A stretch of DNA of 25,766 bases, taken from NCBI GenBank assembly GCA_045125935.1, contig JBGVNW010000023.1, forward strand, positions 1 to 25,766, read 5' to 3'. Position 1 is the stretch's first letter. Every line of letters begins with the position of its first letter. The notes under the pieces are model-generated. The model did not search any database and was not told the DNA's origin. It saw only the letters and a program-made list of their open reading frames with translations. This document shows positions 1 to 8,154 of the stretch, piece after piece. This stretch comes from CAG-877 sp045125935. Lineage in GTDB: Bacteria > Bacillota_I > Bacilli_A > RF39 > UBA660. A program made the translations under genes and the position numbers.

Positions 1-33
1 TTTTCTTAATTTTCTTCTTTCTTTTCTATTCAT
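1..33 (-). CDS. 5' end of a divergent unknown gene (partial)
   Basis: Eleven codons run off the left edge of the window on the minus strand, starting at an ATG at 33-31. The visible N-terminus reads MNRKERRKLRK and is very basic. An AAGGTGG Shine-Dalgarno sequence lies 9 bases upstream, which is the main support for a real start. A nearer ATG, just after the Shine-Dalgarno sequence, meets a stop after two codons and can be excluded. The gene is divergent from rnjA. The fragment is too short to name a family. Confidence 0.55.
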   Translation of the reverse strand, partial: MNRKERRKLRK

Positions 34-156
34 TACTGCATACCACCTTTATTCTTATATAGATAGTAACATATATTAAATATAAAAATGTACGGATATC
101 CGACTATTTCTTTGCGAAGAAAATTTACTCTTTTTCTCTGATAACACTCACAAATA

Positions 157-185
157 TAGACAAATAAAAAAAAATATAGTATAAT
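157..185 (+). promoter_or_regulatory. SigA-type promoter of rnjA
   Basis: A -35 box TAGACA (157-162) and a consensus -10 box TATAAT (180-185) are separated by 17 bases. The predicted transcript would start near 192, giving a leader of about 36 nt that contains the AAAGGAG ribosome binding site at 216-222. Confidence 0.7.
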
Positions 186-227
186 TTCATAGTTAGTTCT
201 TTATAAATAAAAACGAAAGGAGTTTAT

Positions 228-1904
228 ATGAATAAACAAAAAAACAACGAAACTAAAATAGTTGTTTTAGGTGGTTTAGGAGAAGTCGGAAAAAATATGT
301 ATTGTGTAATGCATAAAGACGCGATTGTTATTATTGATGCGGGAGTTAGTTTTCCAGAAAGCGAACTTATGGGAATTGACTATGTTTTACCAGATTTTAC
401 TTTTTTAAAAGAAAATGAAAGCAAAATTAAAGCTTTATTAATTACTCACGGACATGAAGATCACATTGGTGGAATACCATTTTTACTACAAAGTATAAAT
501 ATTCCAGCAATATATGCACCAAATCATGCTAAAGAATTAATTGCTGTAAAACTTCAAGATAAAAATATTAGATATAACAATCTCTTTGTCTATACCGAAA
601 ATACTAAACTAAAATTCAAAGAAATAGAAATTGAATTTTTTAGAACAACTCACTCTATACCAGATTCACATGGTATAAGTATTACAACTCCAGACGGTAC
701 TATTGTAACTACTGGAGACTATAAATTTGATTTAACACCAATTGGACCAATGGCCGACTTATATAAAATGGCTTGTCTTGGTGAAAAAGGTGTTGACTTA
801 CTTATTGGAGATTCCACAAATGCATTGAATGAAGGCTTTTCAAATAGCGAATCTGTAGTTGACGAAACCTTAGGTGAAATGTTTGATAAATGTAAAACAA
901 ATCGTATAATTATTGCAACATTTGCATCAAACATCTATCGTGTAAAACACATATTTGAAACTTGCTACAAACATAATAGAAAGATATGTATTTTTGGACG
1001 AAGCATGGAAAATAATATTAATATTTCAATAAATGGTGGATATATTCAACATAAAGAATTATTAATTTCTCCAGAAGAAGCAAACAACTTAAAACCTGGC
1101 GAAGTAACAATTCTTTGTACAGGAAGTCAAGGAGAACCACTTGCAGCCTTATCTAGAATTTCAAATGGTACTCATAAGCAAATAAAACTTAGACCAGATG
1201 ATGTTGTAATTTTCTCATCAAGCGCAATTCCAGGAAACGCCTTAAGTATTTCAAAAACAATAAATAAATTATATTTAAAGGGTGTTAAAGTCTATACAAA
1301 TAATTCATTATCTGACTTACATACATCAGGTCATGCTAATGAAGAAGAAATAAAATTAATGATTAGATTATTAAAACCAAAATATATAATGCCATTTCAC
1401 GGAGATTACAGAATGTTAAAAAAACAAGCTGACATTGGTATCAATTGTGGAATTCCAAAAGAAAATACTTTTATTTTAAGAAATGGTGACTCACTAACAA
1501 TGAAAAACCATATAATTACTAAAGGTGAAAGTATGCCAGGAGCAGATGTTTATGTTGACGGAAATCGTATTGGTGAAATTGGAAGTGCCGTATTAAAAGA
1601 TCGTAAGATAATGGCAAATGATGGAATATTAGTCGTAATAATTAACATCGACATGAAAAAACGTGAACTATTAATTAAACCAAATATTACTACAAGAGGA
1701 TTTATCTTAGTAAATGAAAATGAAGAACTAATTCACAAAATTGAAAACAAAGCTGAACAAATTATAAAAAATGATTTACAAGATACAAAATCAACATACA
1801 CAAGTTTAAAAAATAATATCACAGAACAACTATATCCATTCATAAATGAACTAACTGGTAGAAAACCAATTATTTTACCTATCATATTAGACATAAAAAG
1901 ATAA
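228..1904 (+). CDS. rnjA: Ribonuclease J (J1 type)
   Basis: This is a metallo-beta-lactamase/beta-CASP ribonuclease with 5'-3' exonuclease and endonuclease activity in mRNA decay and rRNA maturation. At 558 aa it matches the length of B. subtilis RNase J1 (about 555). The zinc motif HGHEDH sits at residues 74-79. The family blocks TTHSIPDS, GDSTNA, TGSQGEP, TSGHANEEE and MPFHGDYRM follow in the expected order, and the C-terminus ends in the typical LPIILDI block. The metal-binding residues look intact, which favours a catalytic J1 over the weaker J2 paralogue. The ATG at 228 follows AAAGGAG with 5 bases of spacing. The gene has its own promoter and terminator, so it is probably monocistronic. 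It converges on rny, another central decay enzyme. Confidence 0.96.
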   Translation: MNKQKNNETKIVVLGGLGEVGKNMYCVMHKDAIVIIDAGVSFPESELMGIDYVLPDFTFLKENESKIKALLITHGHEDHIGGIPFLLQSINIPAIYAPNHAKELIAVKLQDKNIRYNNLFVYTENTKLKFKEIEIEFFRTTHSIPDSHGISITTPDGTIVTTGDYKFDLTPIGPMADLYKMACLGEKGVDLLIGDSTNALNEGFSNSESVVDETLGEMFDKCKTNRIIIATFASNIYRVKHIFETCYKHNRKICIFGRSMENNINISINGGYIQHKELLISPEEANNLKPGEVTILCTGSQGEPLAALSRISNGTHKQIKLRPDDVVIFSSSAIPGNALSISKTINKLYLKGVKVYTNNSLSDLHTSGHANEEEIKLMIRLLKPKYIMPFHGDYRMLKKQADIGINCGIPKENTFILRNGDSLTMKNHIITKGESMPGADVYVDGNRIGEIGSAVLKDRKIMANDGILVVIINIDMKKRELLIKPNITTRGFILVNENEELIHKIENKAEQIIKNDLQDTKSTYTSLKNNITEQLYPFINELTGRKPIILPIILDIKR

Positions 1905-1922
1905 CAAACGTTATCTTTTTTA
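1896..1922 (+). terminator. Rho-independent terminator of rnjA
   Basis: The 10-bp stem AAAAGATAAC/GTTATCTTTT (1896-1905 with 1910-1919) has a 4-base loop and runs into a T-rich tail. The rnjA stop codon lies inside the 5' arm. The opposite-strand gene also ends here, so the hairpin may serve both directions. Confidence 0.8.
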
Positions 1923-2276
1923 TATTCTTTCATAAAAATAATTATTGATTGAAAACTTGAGTTCATATATTGAACTATGACAAAATAAAGCGATTTTATA
2001 ATAAAACATTCTCTTACGATTATCACTAATATTTAAAAGTTCTAAATAATGTTCCCAATCAAGTTCTAGTAATCTATCATTAAAAATCGGAAAACATAAA
2101 TACAGTCTCTTCATTAGATTAATATTTTCTCTTGAAAAGCATTCGGTCATTCCATACTTATATTGAAAATAACAGGAATATTTACTAGTCGCATTATCCA
2201 TCCTATTATGCTCCTCGAATACTTTTTTTCCAATGTTCCAAAATAAAATTAGTCGATTATTATTTTTAGTTTCTAT
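1920..2276 (-). CDS. Small DUF1016 N-terminal-domain-like protein with probable ATA start
   Basis: The open frame contains blocks resembling the N-terminal domain of DUF1016/YhcG proteins (PDDEXK-nuclease family): an aromatic LFWNIGKKVFEE segment near the N-terminus, then FSRENINLMKRLYLCFPI, then LDWEHYLELL, ending in NYFYERI. In full-length relatives a C-terminal nuclease domain follows the YER region. Here the protein stops exactly there, so the nuclease part is missing. The first ATG is at 2201, but the family homology extends upstream in frame to 2276, where an ATA codon sits 7 bases after a GAGGTG Shine-Dalgarno sequence; a stop lies just beyond it. I therefore annotate 118 aa from the ATA (93 aa from the ATG). 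It could be a functional single-domain protein with a rare start, or a decaying remnant with an ATG-to-ATA mutation. The family assignment is from remembered motif pattern only. Confidence 0.6.
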   Translation of the reverse strand: METKNNNRLILFWNIGKKVFEEHNRMDNATSKYSCYFQYKYGMTECFSRENINLMKRLYLCFPIFNDRLLELDWEHYLELLNISDNRKRMFYYKIALFCHSSIYELKFSINNYFYERI

Positions 2277-2324
2277 AATTATTCACCTCATAAATATTAT
2301 TAACAAAATAAATTAAAAACACCT

Positions 2325-2351
2325 AAAAAAAGAGACTACTACTTAGCCTCT
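2325..2351 (-). terminator. Rho-independent terminator of rny
   Basis: On the minus strand AGAGGCT pairs with AGTCTCT (one G-U pair) around a 7-base loop and is followed by a run of T. In plus coordinates the arms are 2345-2351 and 2331-2337. The rny stop codon lies within the structure. Confidence 0.7.
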
Positions 2352-3895
2352 TCTTGCGCTCTTGTCTCACGAACAACTGTAATTTTAATTGTTCCAGGAT
2401 ACTTCATATTTGCTTCAATTTTTTCTTTGACTTCTCTAGCAATTTGATGTGCCCCTAAATCATCTACATCTTCTGGTTTAACAATTACTCTTAATTCTCT
2501 ACCAGCTTGTACTGCATATGTTTTTTCAACACCTTCAATATTATTACCAACTTCTTCAAGTTGTGCTAAACGTTTAATGTAATTTTCTAACGAATCATTA
2601 CGAGCACCTGGACGTGATGCAGATAATGCATCTGCAATCGCAACAATTGTTGAAATAACACTAGTAGCATTAGTATCACCATGATGTGACGCAATAGCAT
2701 TAATAACAATTTCATCTTCTTTATATTTCTTTGCTAAATCTACGCCAATCTCTACATGGCTACCCTCTACTTCATGATCAATTGCTTTACCAATATCATG
2801 TAGTAAACCAGCTCTCTTAGCCAATGTTACATTTTCACCTAATTCTGAAGCTAAAAGTCCAGAAAGTTGAGCAACTTCAATTGAATGTTGCAAAGCATTT
2901 TGTCCATAGCTAGTTCTAAAATGTAACTTACCAATTATTTCAATCAAAGCTGGATCAAACTTAGTAAGACCAAGTTCAAATGTAGCTTCTTGACCATAAT
3001 CAATAATCTTTTGTTTCATATCCTTACAAACTTTATCATAAAGTTCTTCAATTCTTGTTGGATGAATTCTTCCATCTTTAATTAAGCTTTCCAAAGTAAC
3101 TCTAGCAATTTCCCTTCTCAAAGGATCAAAACTAGATAAAACAACAGCTTCAGGGGTATCATCAATTATTAAATCAACACCTGTAATAGCCTCAATCGTA
3201 CGAATATTTCTACCCTCACGACCAATTATTCTACCCTTCATCTCATCAGTAGGTAAATCAACTACTGTTACTGTTTGATCATTAGCAATATCAGCAGCAT
3301 ACTTTTGCATAGATGAAACAATCAACTCATGTGCCTTTTTATCGGCAGTAAGCTTTGCCTCGTTCTCAGCCTCACGTATATACTCAGCAATTTCACGACT
3401 CATGCTTTCTCTAACCTGACTCATTACCATTTCACGAGCTTTATCTTTACTGAAACCTGATATTTCTTCCAATAAACTTAATTGTTCTTTCTTTATTTCC
3501 TCCACTTTACTTTTCTCATTTTGGATTTCCATTTGACGTTCAGAAAGTTTTTCTTCACGTTCATCAAGAGTAGCTTCTCTCTTCTGATACAATTCATCTC
3601 TTTTATCTATACTCGCTTCTCGTTGCAATAAACGTTGTTCAGATTCCTTTAACTCCTCTTTCTTTTCTCGGATTTCCTTATCTAAATCCATCTTTAGTTT
3701 ATGAGCTTCTTCTTTTTGTTCAATAGCAGCATCTCTTTTTAATTTCTCAATATCTTTTTTAGCTTGATTAATTAAATTATCAGCCTCTTTAGCTGCTCTG
3801 CTTACTCTTAAATTATTTAAAACAAAAGCTATAATAAACCCGACTAGCAGTCCAACTGCTACAAGTAAAACGGAGAATAATGTATTGTTTTCCAT
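2339..3895 (-). CDS. rny: Ribonuclease Y
   Basis: RNase Y is a membrane-anchored endoribonuclease that initiates bulk mRNA decay in Firmicutes. The 518-aa length fits the family (B. subtilis about 520). Residues 6-28 form one hydrophobic N-terminal anchor. Residues about 32-200 are a long charged coiled coil rich in E, K and R. A KH RNA-binding domain follows, with GRIIGREGRNIRTIE at 221-235. The HD domain carries H366 and D367 in LLHDIGKAIDHE. Translation starts at an ATG at 3895 preceded by GGAGGAG. It has a near-consensus promoter and a terminator of its own. In B. subtilis rny is also near recA and pgsA, so this neighbourhood is partly conserved. Confidence 0.97.
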   Translation of the reverse strand: MENNTLFSVLLVAVGLLVGFIIAFVLNNLRVSRAAKEADNLINQAKKDIEKLKRDAAIEQKEEAHKLKMDLDKEIREKKEELKESEQRLLQREASIDKRDELYQKREATLDEREEKLSERQMEIQNEKSKVEEIKKEQLSLLEEISGFSKDKAREMVMSQVRESMSREIAEYIREAENEAKLTADKKAHELIVSSMQKYAADIANDQTVTVVDLPTDEMKGRIIGREGRNIRTIEAITGVDLIIDDTPEAVVLSSFDPLRREIARVTLESLIKDGRIHPTRIEELYDKVCKDMKQKIIDYGQEATFELGLTKFDPALIEIIGKLHFRTSYGQNALQHSIEVAQLSGLLASELGENVTLAKRAGLLHDIGKAIDHEVEGSHVEIGVDLAKKYKEDEIVINAIASHHGDTNATSVISTIVAIADALSASRPGARNDSLENYIKRLAQLEEVGNNIEGVEKTYAVQAGRELRVIVKPEDVDDLGAHQIAREVKEKIEANMKYPGTIKITVVRETRAQEEAK

Positions 3896-3934
3896 AACAC
3901 TCCTCCATCTAGACCATAATAATAATCTAATTCT

Positions 3935-3963
3935 ATTGTAGAGTGATTTTTATACCTTGTCAA
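3935..3963 (-). promoter_or_regulatory. SigA-type promoter of rny
   Basis: Read on the minus strand, a perfect -35 box TTGACA (3963-3958) and a -10 box TACAAT (3940-3935) are separated by 17 bases. The predicted start is near 3928, leaving a leader of about 33 nt with a GGAGGAG site. Confidence 0.8.
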
Positions 3964-3992
3964 GAAAAAGAAAAAGTCTCTAACCACTAGTT

Positions 3993-5396
3993 CTATTCAA
4001 AATATTTTTTAATAACATCATAATCAGAATAAGGAATTTTTTTATCTTCAATAGCCATATAATTATCTCTTCCCTTACCCAAAACAAGCACAATATCCCC
4101 TTTTTTCGCAATATCAAAAGCTCTATAAATCGCTTTAACTCGATCATTAATTCTCTCATAATTAACTAAATCAGTAGTTCCAATCATATCATCAATAATA
4201 GAATCAACAGATTCATATCTTGGATCATCCATCGTAAAAATAACTACATCTGATTTTTTTAATACAATATCTCCAATTTTCGAACGTTTTTCTTTTTCTC
4301 TACCACCAGCAGCACCAGTAACAGTAATTACTCTTTTATAATTATCAACACTATCTAAAATATTAGAAATACCATTAAGCGTATGGGCATAATCTAAGAT
4401 TATATCAAAATCCTGTCCAAAATTAAGTCTTTCACCCCTGCCACTAACAAATTCTAACTTTTTTATTCGTTCCACCAAGTCATCATCAGAAACTCCAAAA
4501 TATAATCCAACTAAAAAAGCAAGCCCTATATTATAAACATTATATTTTCCAAGTAATGGACTAGTAATATTATAGACTTTATTAGTAACATAATCTTTAA
4601 TTTTAAACTCCATAATTTTATCATTGAATTTTACGTCAAAAAATGTAAAATTATTGTCAATATCAAAACCAAAAGTCGACACTCTATCATCTGTCAACAT
4701 TTGACAATTTTCGTCATCACCATTCAAAAAGATAACTCCATCATCTTTCAAATACTTAACTAACAAAAATTTAGAATTTCTATAATTTTCAATAGTACCA
4801 TGAATATTTAAATGATCCTCTGTAATATTTGTAAACGCAATTATATCAAATTCTAATCCTTCAACCCTATTATGAAGCAAAGCTTCGCTTGACACTTCCA
4901 TTACAATTGTTTTACAACCATTAATTTTTATTCTAGAAAGGCAGTCATACAACTCCGAAATACAAGGTGTTGTATTGTTAGTATCAAAATGAATATTACC
5001 TACATCAACACCATTAGTACCAATATAAGCAATATCAATACTTGGTAATAACAACTGTCTAATAACGGATGCACTTGTAGTCTTACCATCAGTACCAGTA
5101 ATACCAATTAACCTAAATTCCGTAGGATCAACATCATAAAACTTTTGACATAATTTTGAAAAAAGACCATCGATATTTTCAACAACGACAACAGGAACAT
5201 CAACATCTATCTCCTTATCTGTAATAACCGCAACAGCACCATTAGAAATTGCATCATCTATATAATTAAAATGATCAACGTTAAAACCTTTAGTCGCAAC
5301 AAATAAATATCCATCTTTTACTAATCTCGAATCATCAACAATACCAAAAATATCAATATCAAAAGAACACTCAATTAACTCGGACAACTTTTTCAT
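3993..5396 (-). CDS. murE: UDP-N-acetylmuramyl-tripeptide synthetase
   Basis: MurE adds the third stem-peptide residue (meso-diaminopimelate or lysine) to UDP-MurNAc-L-Ala-D-Glu in the cytoplasm, using ATP. The 467-aa protein shows the Mur ligase order: N-terminal UDP-MurNAc domain (1-90), P-loop GITGTDGKTT at 98-107, TNITEDHLNIHG at 189-200 with a likely carbamylated lysine at K209, and a C-terminal domain starting near GRGERLN (319-325). The substrate-selectivity motif is DDPR (390-393) rather than the DNPR of typical diaminopimelate enzymes. The Arg favours diaminopimelate, but the Asp leaves this open. The ATG at 5396 follows AGGAGTGG. A TATAAT at 5420-5415 suggests its own promoter with a very short leader. 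Confidence 0.94.
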   Translation of the reverse strand: MKKLSELIECSFDIDIFGIVDDSRLVKDGYLFVATKGFNVDHFNYIDDAISNGAVAVITDKEIDVDVPVVVVENIDGLFSKLCQKFYDVDPTEFRLIGITGTDGKTTSASVIRQLLLPSIDIAYIGTNGVDVGNIHFDTNNTTPCISELYDCLSRIKINGCKTIVMEVSSEALLHNRVEGLEFDIIAFTNITEDHLNIHGTIENYRNSKFLLVKYLKDDGVIFLNGDDENCQMLTDDRVSTFGFDIDNNFTFFDVKFNDKIMEFKIKDYVTNKVYNITSPLLGKYNVYNIGLAFLVGLYFGVSDDDLVERIKKLEFVSGRGERLNFGQDFDIILDYAHTLNGISNILDSVDNYKRVITVTGAAGGREKEKRSKIGDIVLKKSDVVIFTMDDPRYESVDSIIDDMIGTTDLVNYERINDRVKAIYRAFDIAKKGDIVLVLGKGRDNYMAIEDKKIPYSDYDVIKKYFE

Positions 5397-5449
5397 AATA
5401 CCACTCCTATAACCATTATATGATAAATTTTAAAAAGCGAAAAAAAATA

Positions 5450-5477
5450 TCAAAAAAAAGACCACTTATTGTGATCT
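5450..5477 (-). terminator. Rho-independent terminator of recA
   Basis: On the minus strand AGATCAC pairs with GTGGTCT (one G-U pair) around a 5-base loop, followed by TTTTTTT. Arms in plus coordinates are 5471-5477 and 5459-5465. It lies directly after the recA stop and separates recA from murE. Confidence 0.85.
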
Positions 5478-5478
5478 C

Positions 5479-6528
5479 TTAACTTTCTTTTTTCTTTGGT
5501 TTAGTTTTTTCCTCTTCCTTATCAATAACTATATCGTAATACTCACGTACTTTTTTCTCAATTTCATCTTTAAGTTCAACATTTTCCTTAAGAAGTAATT
5601 TAACATTTTCCTTACCTTGACCTAATTTTTCACCTTGATATGAATACCATGCACCAGTCTTTTCAACGATTCCAGCTTCAGCAGCTAAATCAATGACCTC
5701 ACCTTCACGTGAAACACCTTCACCATACATAATATCAACAATTGCAGTTCTAAATGGTGGAGCAACTTTATTTTTAACAACTTTAATAGTTGTCTTATTT
5801 CCAACAATTCCATCCCCCATTTTCAATTGCTCATTACGACGTATATCTAAACGAATTGAAGAATAAAACTTTAATGCTCTACCTCCTGGAGTAGTTTCTG
5901 GATTACCAAACATTACACCAACTTTTTCACGTAACTGATTAATAAAAATACAAGTAGTGTTAGTTTTATTAATGGTACCAGATAACTTTCGCAATGCCTG
6001 ACTCATTAAACGCGCCTGCAAACCAACATGACTATCGCCCATTTCACCATCAATTTCTGCTTGTGGAACTAAAGCTGCAACCGAATCAATAACAACAATA
6101 CTTACTGCCTCACTACGAACTAAAGCATCACAAATTTCTAATGCTTGTTCACCAGTATCAGGTTGTGATAATAAAAGTTCATCAATATCAACACCAAGTC
6201 TTTCTGCATAAACAGGATCTAGCGCATGTTCAGCATCAATAAATGCCGCTCTTCCTCCTGCTTTTTGATGTTCAGCAATAGCCTGTAATGCAAATGTAGT
6301 TTTACCACTTGACTCAGGACCATAAATTTCTATAATACGACCACGAGGATATCCCCCTACTCCTAAAGCAATATCTAAAGATAAACAACCACTAGAACAT
6401 ACGTCAACTTTTAAATGTTTATTATCACCAAGCTTCATTATTGAACCTTTTCCAAATTGTTTTTCAATATCACTTAATACTTGTTCTAAAGCCTTATCTT
6501 TAGATACATCTTTGTCTACTGTTTTCAT
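5479..6528 (-). CDS. recA: Recombinase A
   Basis: RecA is the ATP-dependent strand-exchange protein for homologous recombination and the co-protease that triggers LexA cleavage. It has 349 aa, the usual length. The Walker A motif GPESSGKT is at residues 70-77, followed by AAFIDAEHALDP, VVIDSVAAL (Walker B) and INQLREKVGVMFGNPETTPGG, which includes the DNA-binding loop L2. The C-terminal tail is charged and K/E-rich, as in Firmicutes. The ATG at 6528 follows AGGAGGAAAT. It is transcribed alone from its own promoter to its own terminator. In B. subtilis cinA lies between pgsA and recA; here no cinA is present. Confidence 0.98.
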   Translation of the reverse strand: MKTVDKDVSKDKALEQVLSDIEKQFGKGSIMKLGDNKHLKVDVCSSGCLSLDIALGVGGYPRGRIIEIYGPESSGKTTFALQAIAEHQKAGGRAAFIDAEHALDPVYAERLGVDIDELLLSQPDTGEQALEICDALVRSEAVSIVVIDSVAALVPQAEIDGEMGDSHVGLQARLMSQALRKLSGTINKTNTTCIFINQLREKVGVMFGNPETTPGGRALKFYSSIRLDIRRNEQLKMGDGIVGNKTTIKVVKNKVAPPFRTAIVDIMYGEGVSREGEVIDLAAEAGIVEKTGAWYSYQGEKLGQGKENVKLLLKENVELKDEIEKKVREYYDIVIDKEEEKTKPKKKES

Positions 6529-6558
6529 ATTTCCTCCTAGTTAATAACTTACAAATTC

Positions 6559-6587
6559 ATTGTATAATAACTTAAAATAAATTGCAA
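6559..6587 (-). promoter_or_regulatory. SigA-type promoter of recA
   Basis: Minus strand: -35 box TTGCAA (6587-6582), 17-base spacer, -10 box TACAAT (6564-6559). The predicted start is near 6552, giving a leader of about 24 nt with an AGGAGG ribosome binding site. Confidence 0.7.
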
Positions 6588-6595
6588 TAGGTTTT

Positions 6596-6609
6596 CGAAC
6601 AATTGTTTT
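6596..6609. promoter_or_regulatory. LexA/DinR-like SOS operator upstream of recA
   Basis: CGAACAATTGTTTT matches the Gram-positive SOS box consensus CGAACRNRYGTTYG at most positions: the left half is perfect and the right half keeps GTT. It sits 8 bp upstream of the recA -35 box, a position compatible with repression by LexA. No lexA gene is in the window. The site is inferred from consensus recalled for Bacillus. Confidence 0.55.
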
Positions 6610-6635
6610 AGATAATTTTACCAATTAAATTACGG

Positions 6636-6671
6636 AAAAAATAAAAAATCCTCTAATTAAAAAGGATTTTT
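6636..6671 (-). terminator. Terminator of the rodZ-like/pgsA operon
   Basis: The stem AAAAATCCT/AGGATTTTT (6644-6652 with 6663-6671) has a 10-base A+T-rich loop and a T-rich tail on the minus strand. It lies 17 bases past the pgsA stop. The symmetry means it could also act on plus-strand transcripts. Confidence 0.75.
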
Positions 6672-6688
6672 CTATCATAAATTATTAA

Positions 6689-7297
6689 TTAATCTTCTCT
6701 TTTCTTAGGAAAAATAATATCTTTATTCATCGCAAAATATTGATAAGCAGAAATTATTGACATAATACATGCAAAATACAATAGTAATGATGAAACTTCA
6801 ATATCTATAAGTGCAAAAGGCAAATTATAGAAGAATGCTAAAGTAGTTCCTATCATTAATGATGCTGTCTTTAACTTACCTGAACCAATTGCAGCTACAA
6901 CTTTACCTTTAGCAGCTGCTTCCATCTTAATAGCATTAACAATAATATCTCTTAATACAATTATTACTGGAATAATTTCATTGATAAATCCATGAGCAGC
7001 TAAAATAATTAAAACTGAATTAACTAAAACTTTATCTGCAATAGCATCTAACATTTTACCAGTATCAGTAATCAAATTATATTTACGAGCAATATAACCA
7101 TCTAAAAAATCAGTAAAACTTGCAATTATAAAGATAACACCAGCAATAATATATTGTAATTCAATTGGACTAGATAATCCAGAGATTGTATACGTTGGAA
7201 ATTGTATACCAACAGCATAAAAAGGAAATACCAATAAAACAATAATTACAACTGATAAAATCAGTCTAACAACAGTTAATTTAGTAGGCAAATTCAT
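6689..7297 (-). CDS. pgsA: CDP-diacylglycerol-glycerol-3-phosphate 3-phosphatidyltransferase
   Basis: PgsA makes phosphatidylglycerol phosphate, the committed step of anionic phospholipid synthesis, in the cytoplasmic membrane. I chose the ATG at 7297 (202 aa, MNLPTKLTVVRL...) because AAAGGAG lies just upstream; an upstream in-frame start would add 19 residues without a ribosome binding site. The CDP-alcohol phosphatidyltransferase signature D-x2-DG-x2-AR-x8-G-x3-D-x3-D is complete, with Asp at 63, 66, 84 and 88. Several hydrophobic segments flank it. The start overlaps the end of the RodZ-like gene by 17 bases, which implies translational coupling, as in the B. subtilis ymfM-pgsA pair. Confidence 0.93.
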   Translation of the reverse strand: MNLPTKLTVVRLILSVVIIVLLVFPFYAVGIQFPTYTISGLSSPIELQYIIAGVIFIIASFTDFLDGYIARKYNLITDTGKMLDAIADKVLVNSVLIILAAHGFINEIIPVIIVLRDIIVNAIKMEAAAKGKVVAAIGSGKLKTASLMIGTTLAFFYNLPFALIDIEVSSLLLYFACIMSIISAYQYFAMNKDIIFPKKRED

Positions 7298-7775
7298 AAA
7301 CAAGCTCCTTTCTTGAAACTGGCAATAATTCATCACTTCGAACTGGTGCCTCATTTATTGCACTAATTATAAAATAAATAACAAAAACTAATACCACAAA
7401 ACCAATTGCCAAAAGAACAAATGGCCATGGTCCGACTTTTTTTGTATAAGTCTTTGTATATGGAGAATGAGCTTTTTTTTCCTGAGCTTCCATTTTTTTC
7501 TGTGCAGCTCGAATATCCTCTAAAGATATCTTTGAAGTATGTTCAAATAAAAAGCCATTAAACTCATCAATTACTTTTTCTGAATCAAGACCTAAATACT
7601 TTGCATATTGTACAATATATTCTTTTAAATCATACACATTTTTAAAAGCTTTAACATTACCACTTTCAATATTTTCAAGTTGAGATGTAGAAAGTTCTAA
7701 ATCTTCTGCTGCCTCTGATAAACTAACACCATTATCCACTCTGGTTTGTTTTAAATACTCTCCTAATTCCTTCAA
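7281..7775 (-). CDS. RodZ/YmfM-like helix-turn-helix membrane protein
   Basis: RodZ-type proteins connect the MreB cytoskeleton to the envelope and support rod shape. The 164-aa product has an N-terminal helix-turn-helix of the HTH_25 type (residues 4-62, VSLSEAAEDLELSTSQLENIE), a charged linker, one transmembrane helix (118-139) and a very short outer tail of about 25 residues. The long C-terminal beta domain of E. coli RodZ is absent, as in short Firmicutes forms such as YmfM. The start is taken as TTG at 7775 because GAGGTG lies 6 bases upstream; the in-frame GTG further up is part of that site itself. It is followed by pgsA with a 17-base overlap. Upstream is rnpB, with no visible terminator in between. 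Confidence 0.85.
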   Translation of the reverse strand: MKELGEYLKQTRVDNGVSLSEAAEDLELSTSQLENIESGNVKAFKNVYDLKEYIVQYAKYLGLDSEKVIDEFNGFLFEHTSKISLEDIRAAQKKMEAQEKKAHSPYTKTYTKKVGPWPFVLLAIGFVVLVFVIYFIISAINEAPVRSDELLPVSRKELVYEFAY

Positions 7776-7805
7776 GAATAACACCTCACTAAATAAACAA
7801 TAAAT

Positions 7806-8152
7806 ATAAATAAGCCATGTTCCGTTCCTAGTTACCTAGGCGACAAACATTTATCTATTAACTTTCGTTAATCCCTAACTTGATTCTTTTTCTCTAATTA
7901 GAGCTCCCCTACCAAAATTTGGGTTTCTCGCTCGCGGGGTTTACCACGTTTCACTCTTTTGTTTCCAAAAGCATCGTCACTGCGGCACTTTATGGTTTAA
8001 ATCATATTCAAAGAACTTAGATTCAATTACCGCCGTTAGCATAAACTACTCTAGGTTATTTTTTCCCTAGACACGAACACTACAATCATCACAGACTGTG
8101 CGAGCATGGACTTTCCTCAAGAATCTCAAATGAATTCCAGCGTTTGTCTATA
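7806..8152 (-). ncRNA. rnpB: RNase P RNA, class B (Bacillus type)
   Basis: This is the catalytic RNA that trims tRNA 5' leaders. On the minus strand the conserved blocks appear in order. GAGGAAAGTCCATGCTCGCA is near the 5' end, followed by GTAGTGTTCGTG, GTGCCGCAGTGACGA and GTGGTAAACCCC. GAGCGAGAAACCCAAATTTTG comes next in slightly split form. ACATGGCTTA is close to the 3' end. The spacing and the AAACCCAAATTTTGGTAGGGG region match the B. subtilis class B molecule, though this copy is shorter. Ends are approximate (within about 10 bases) and inferred from the A+T-rich P1 helix. The 5' end abuts or overlaps the gpsB stop codon, and the 3' end is only about 30 bases from the RodZ-like start. This explains the roughly 370-base stretch without a protein gene. 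Confidence 0.95.
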
Positions 8153-8154
8153 TA

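Noticed and set aside
93..102. Palindrome CGGATATCCG in the intergenic region before rnjA
   Set aside because: Ten bases only, not aligned with a promoter element, and no second copy was noticed; too weak to call an operator.
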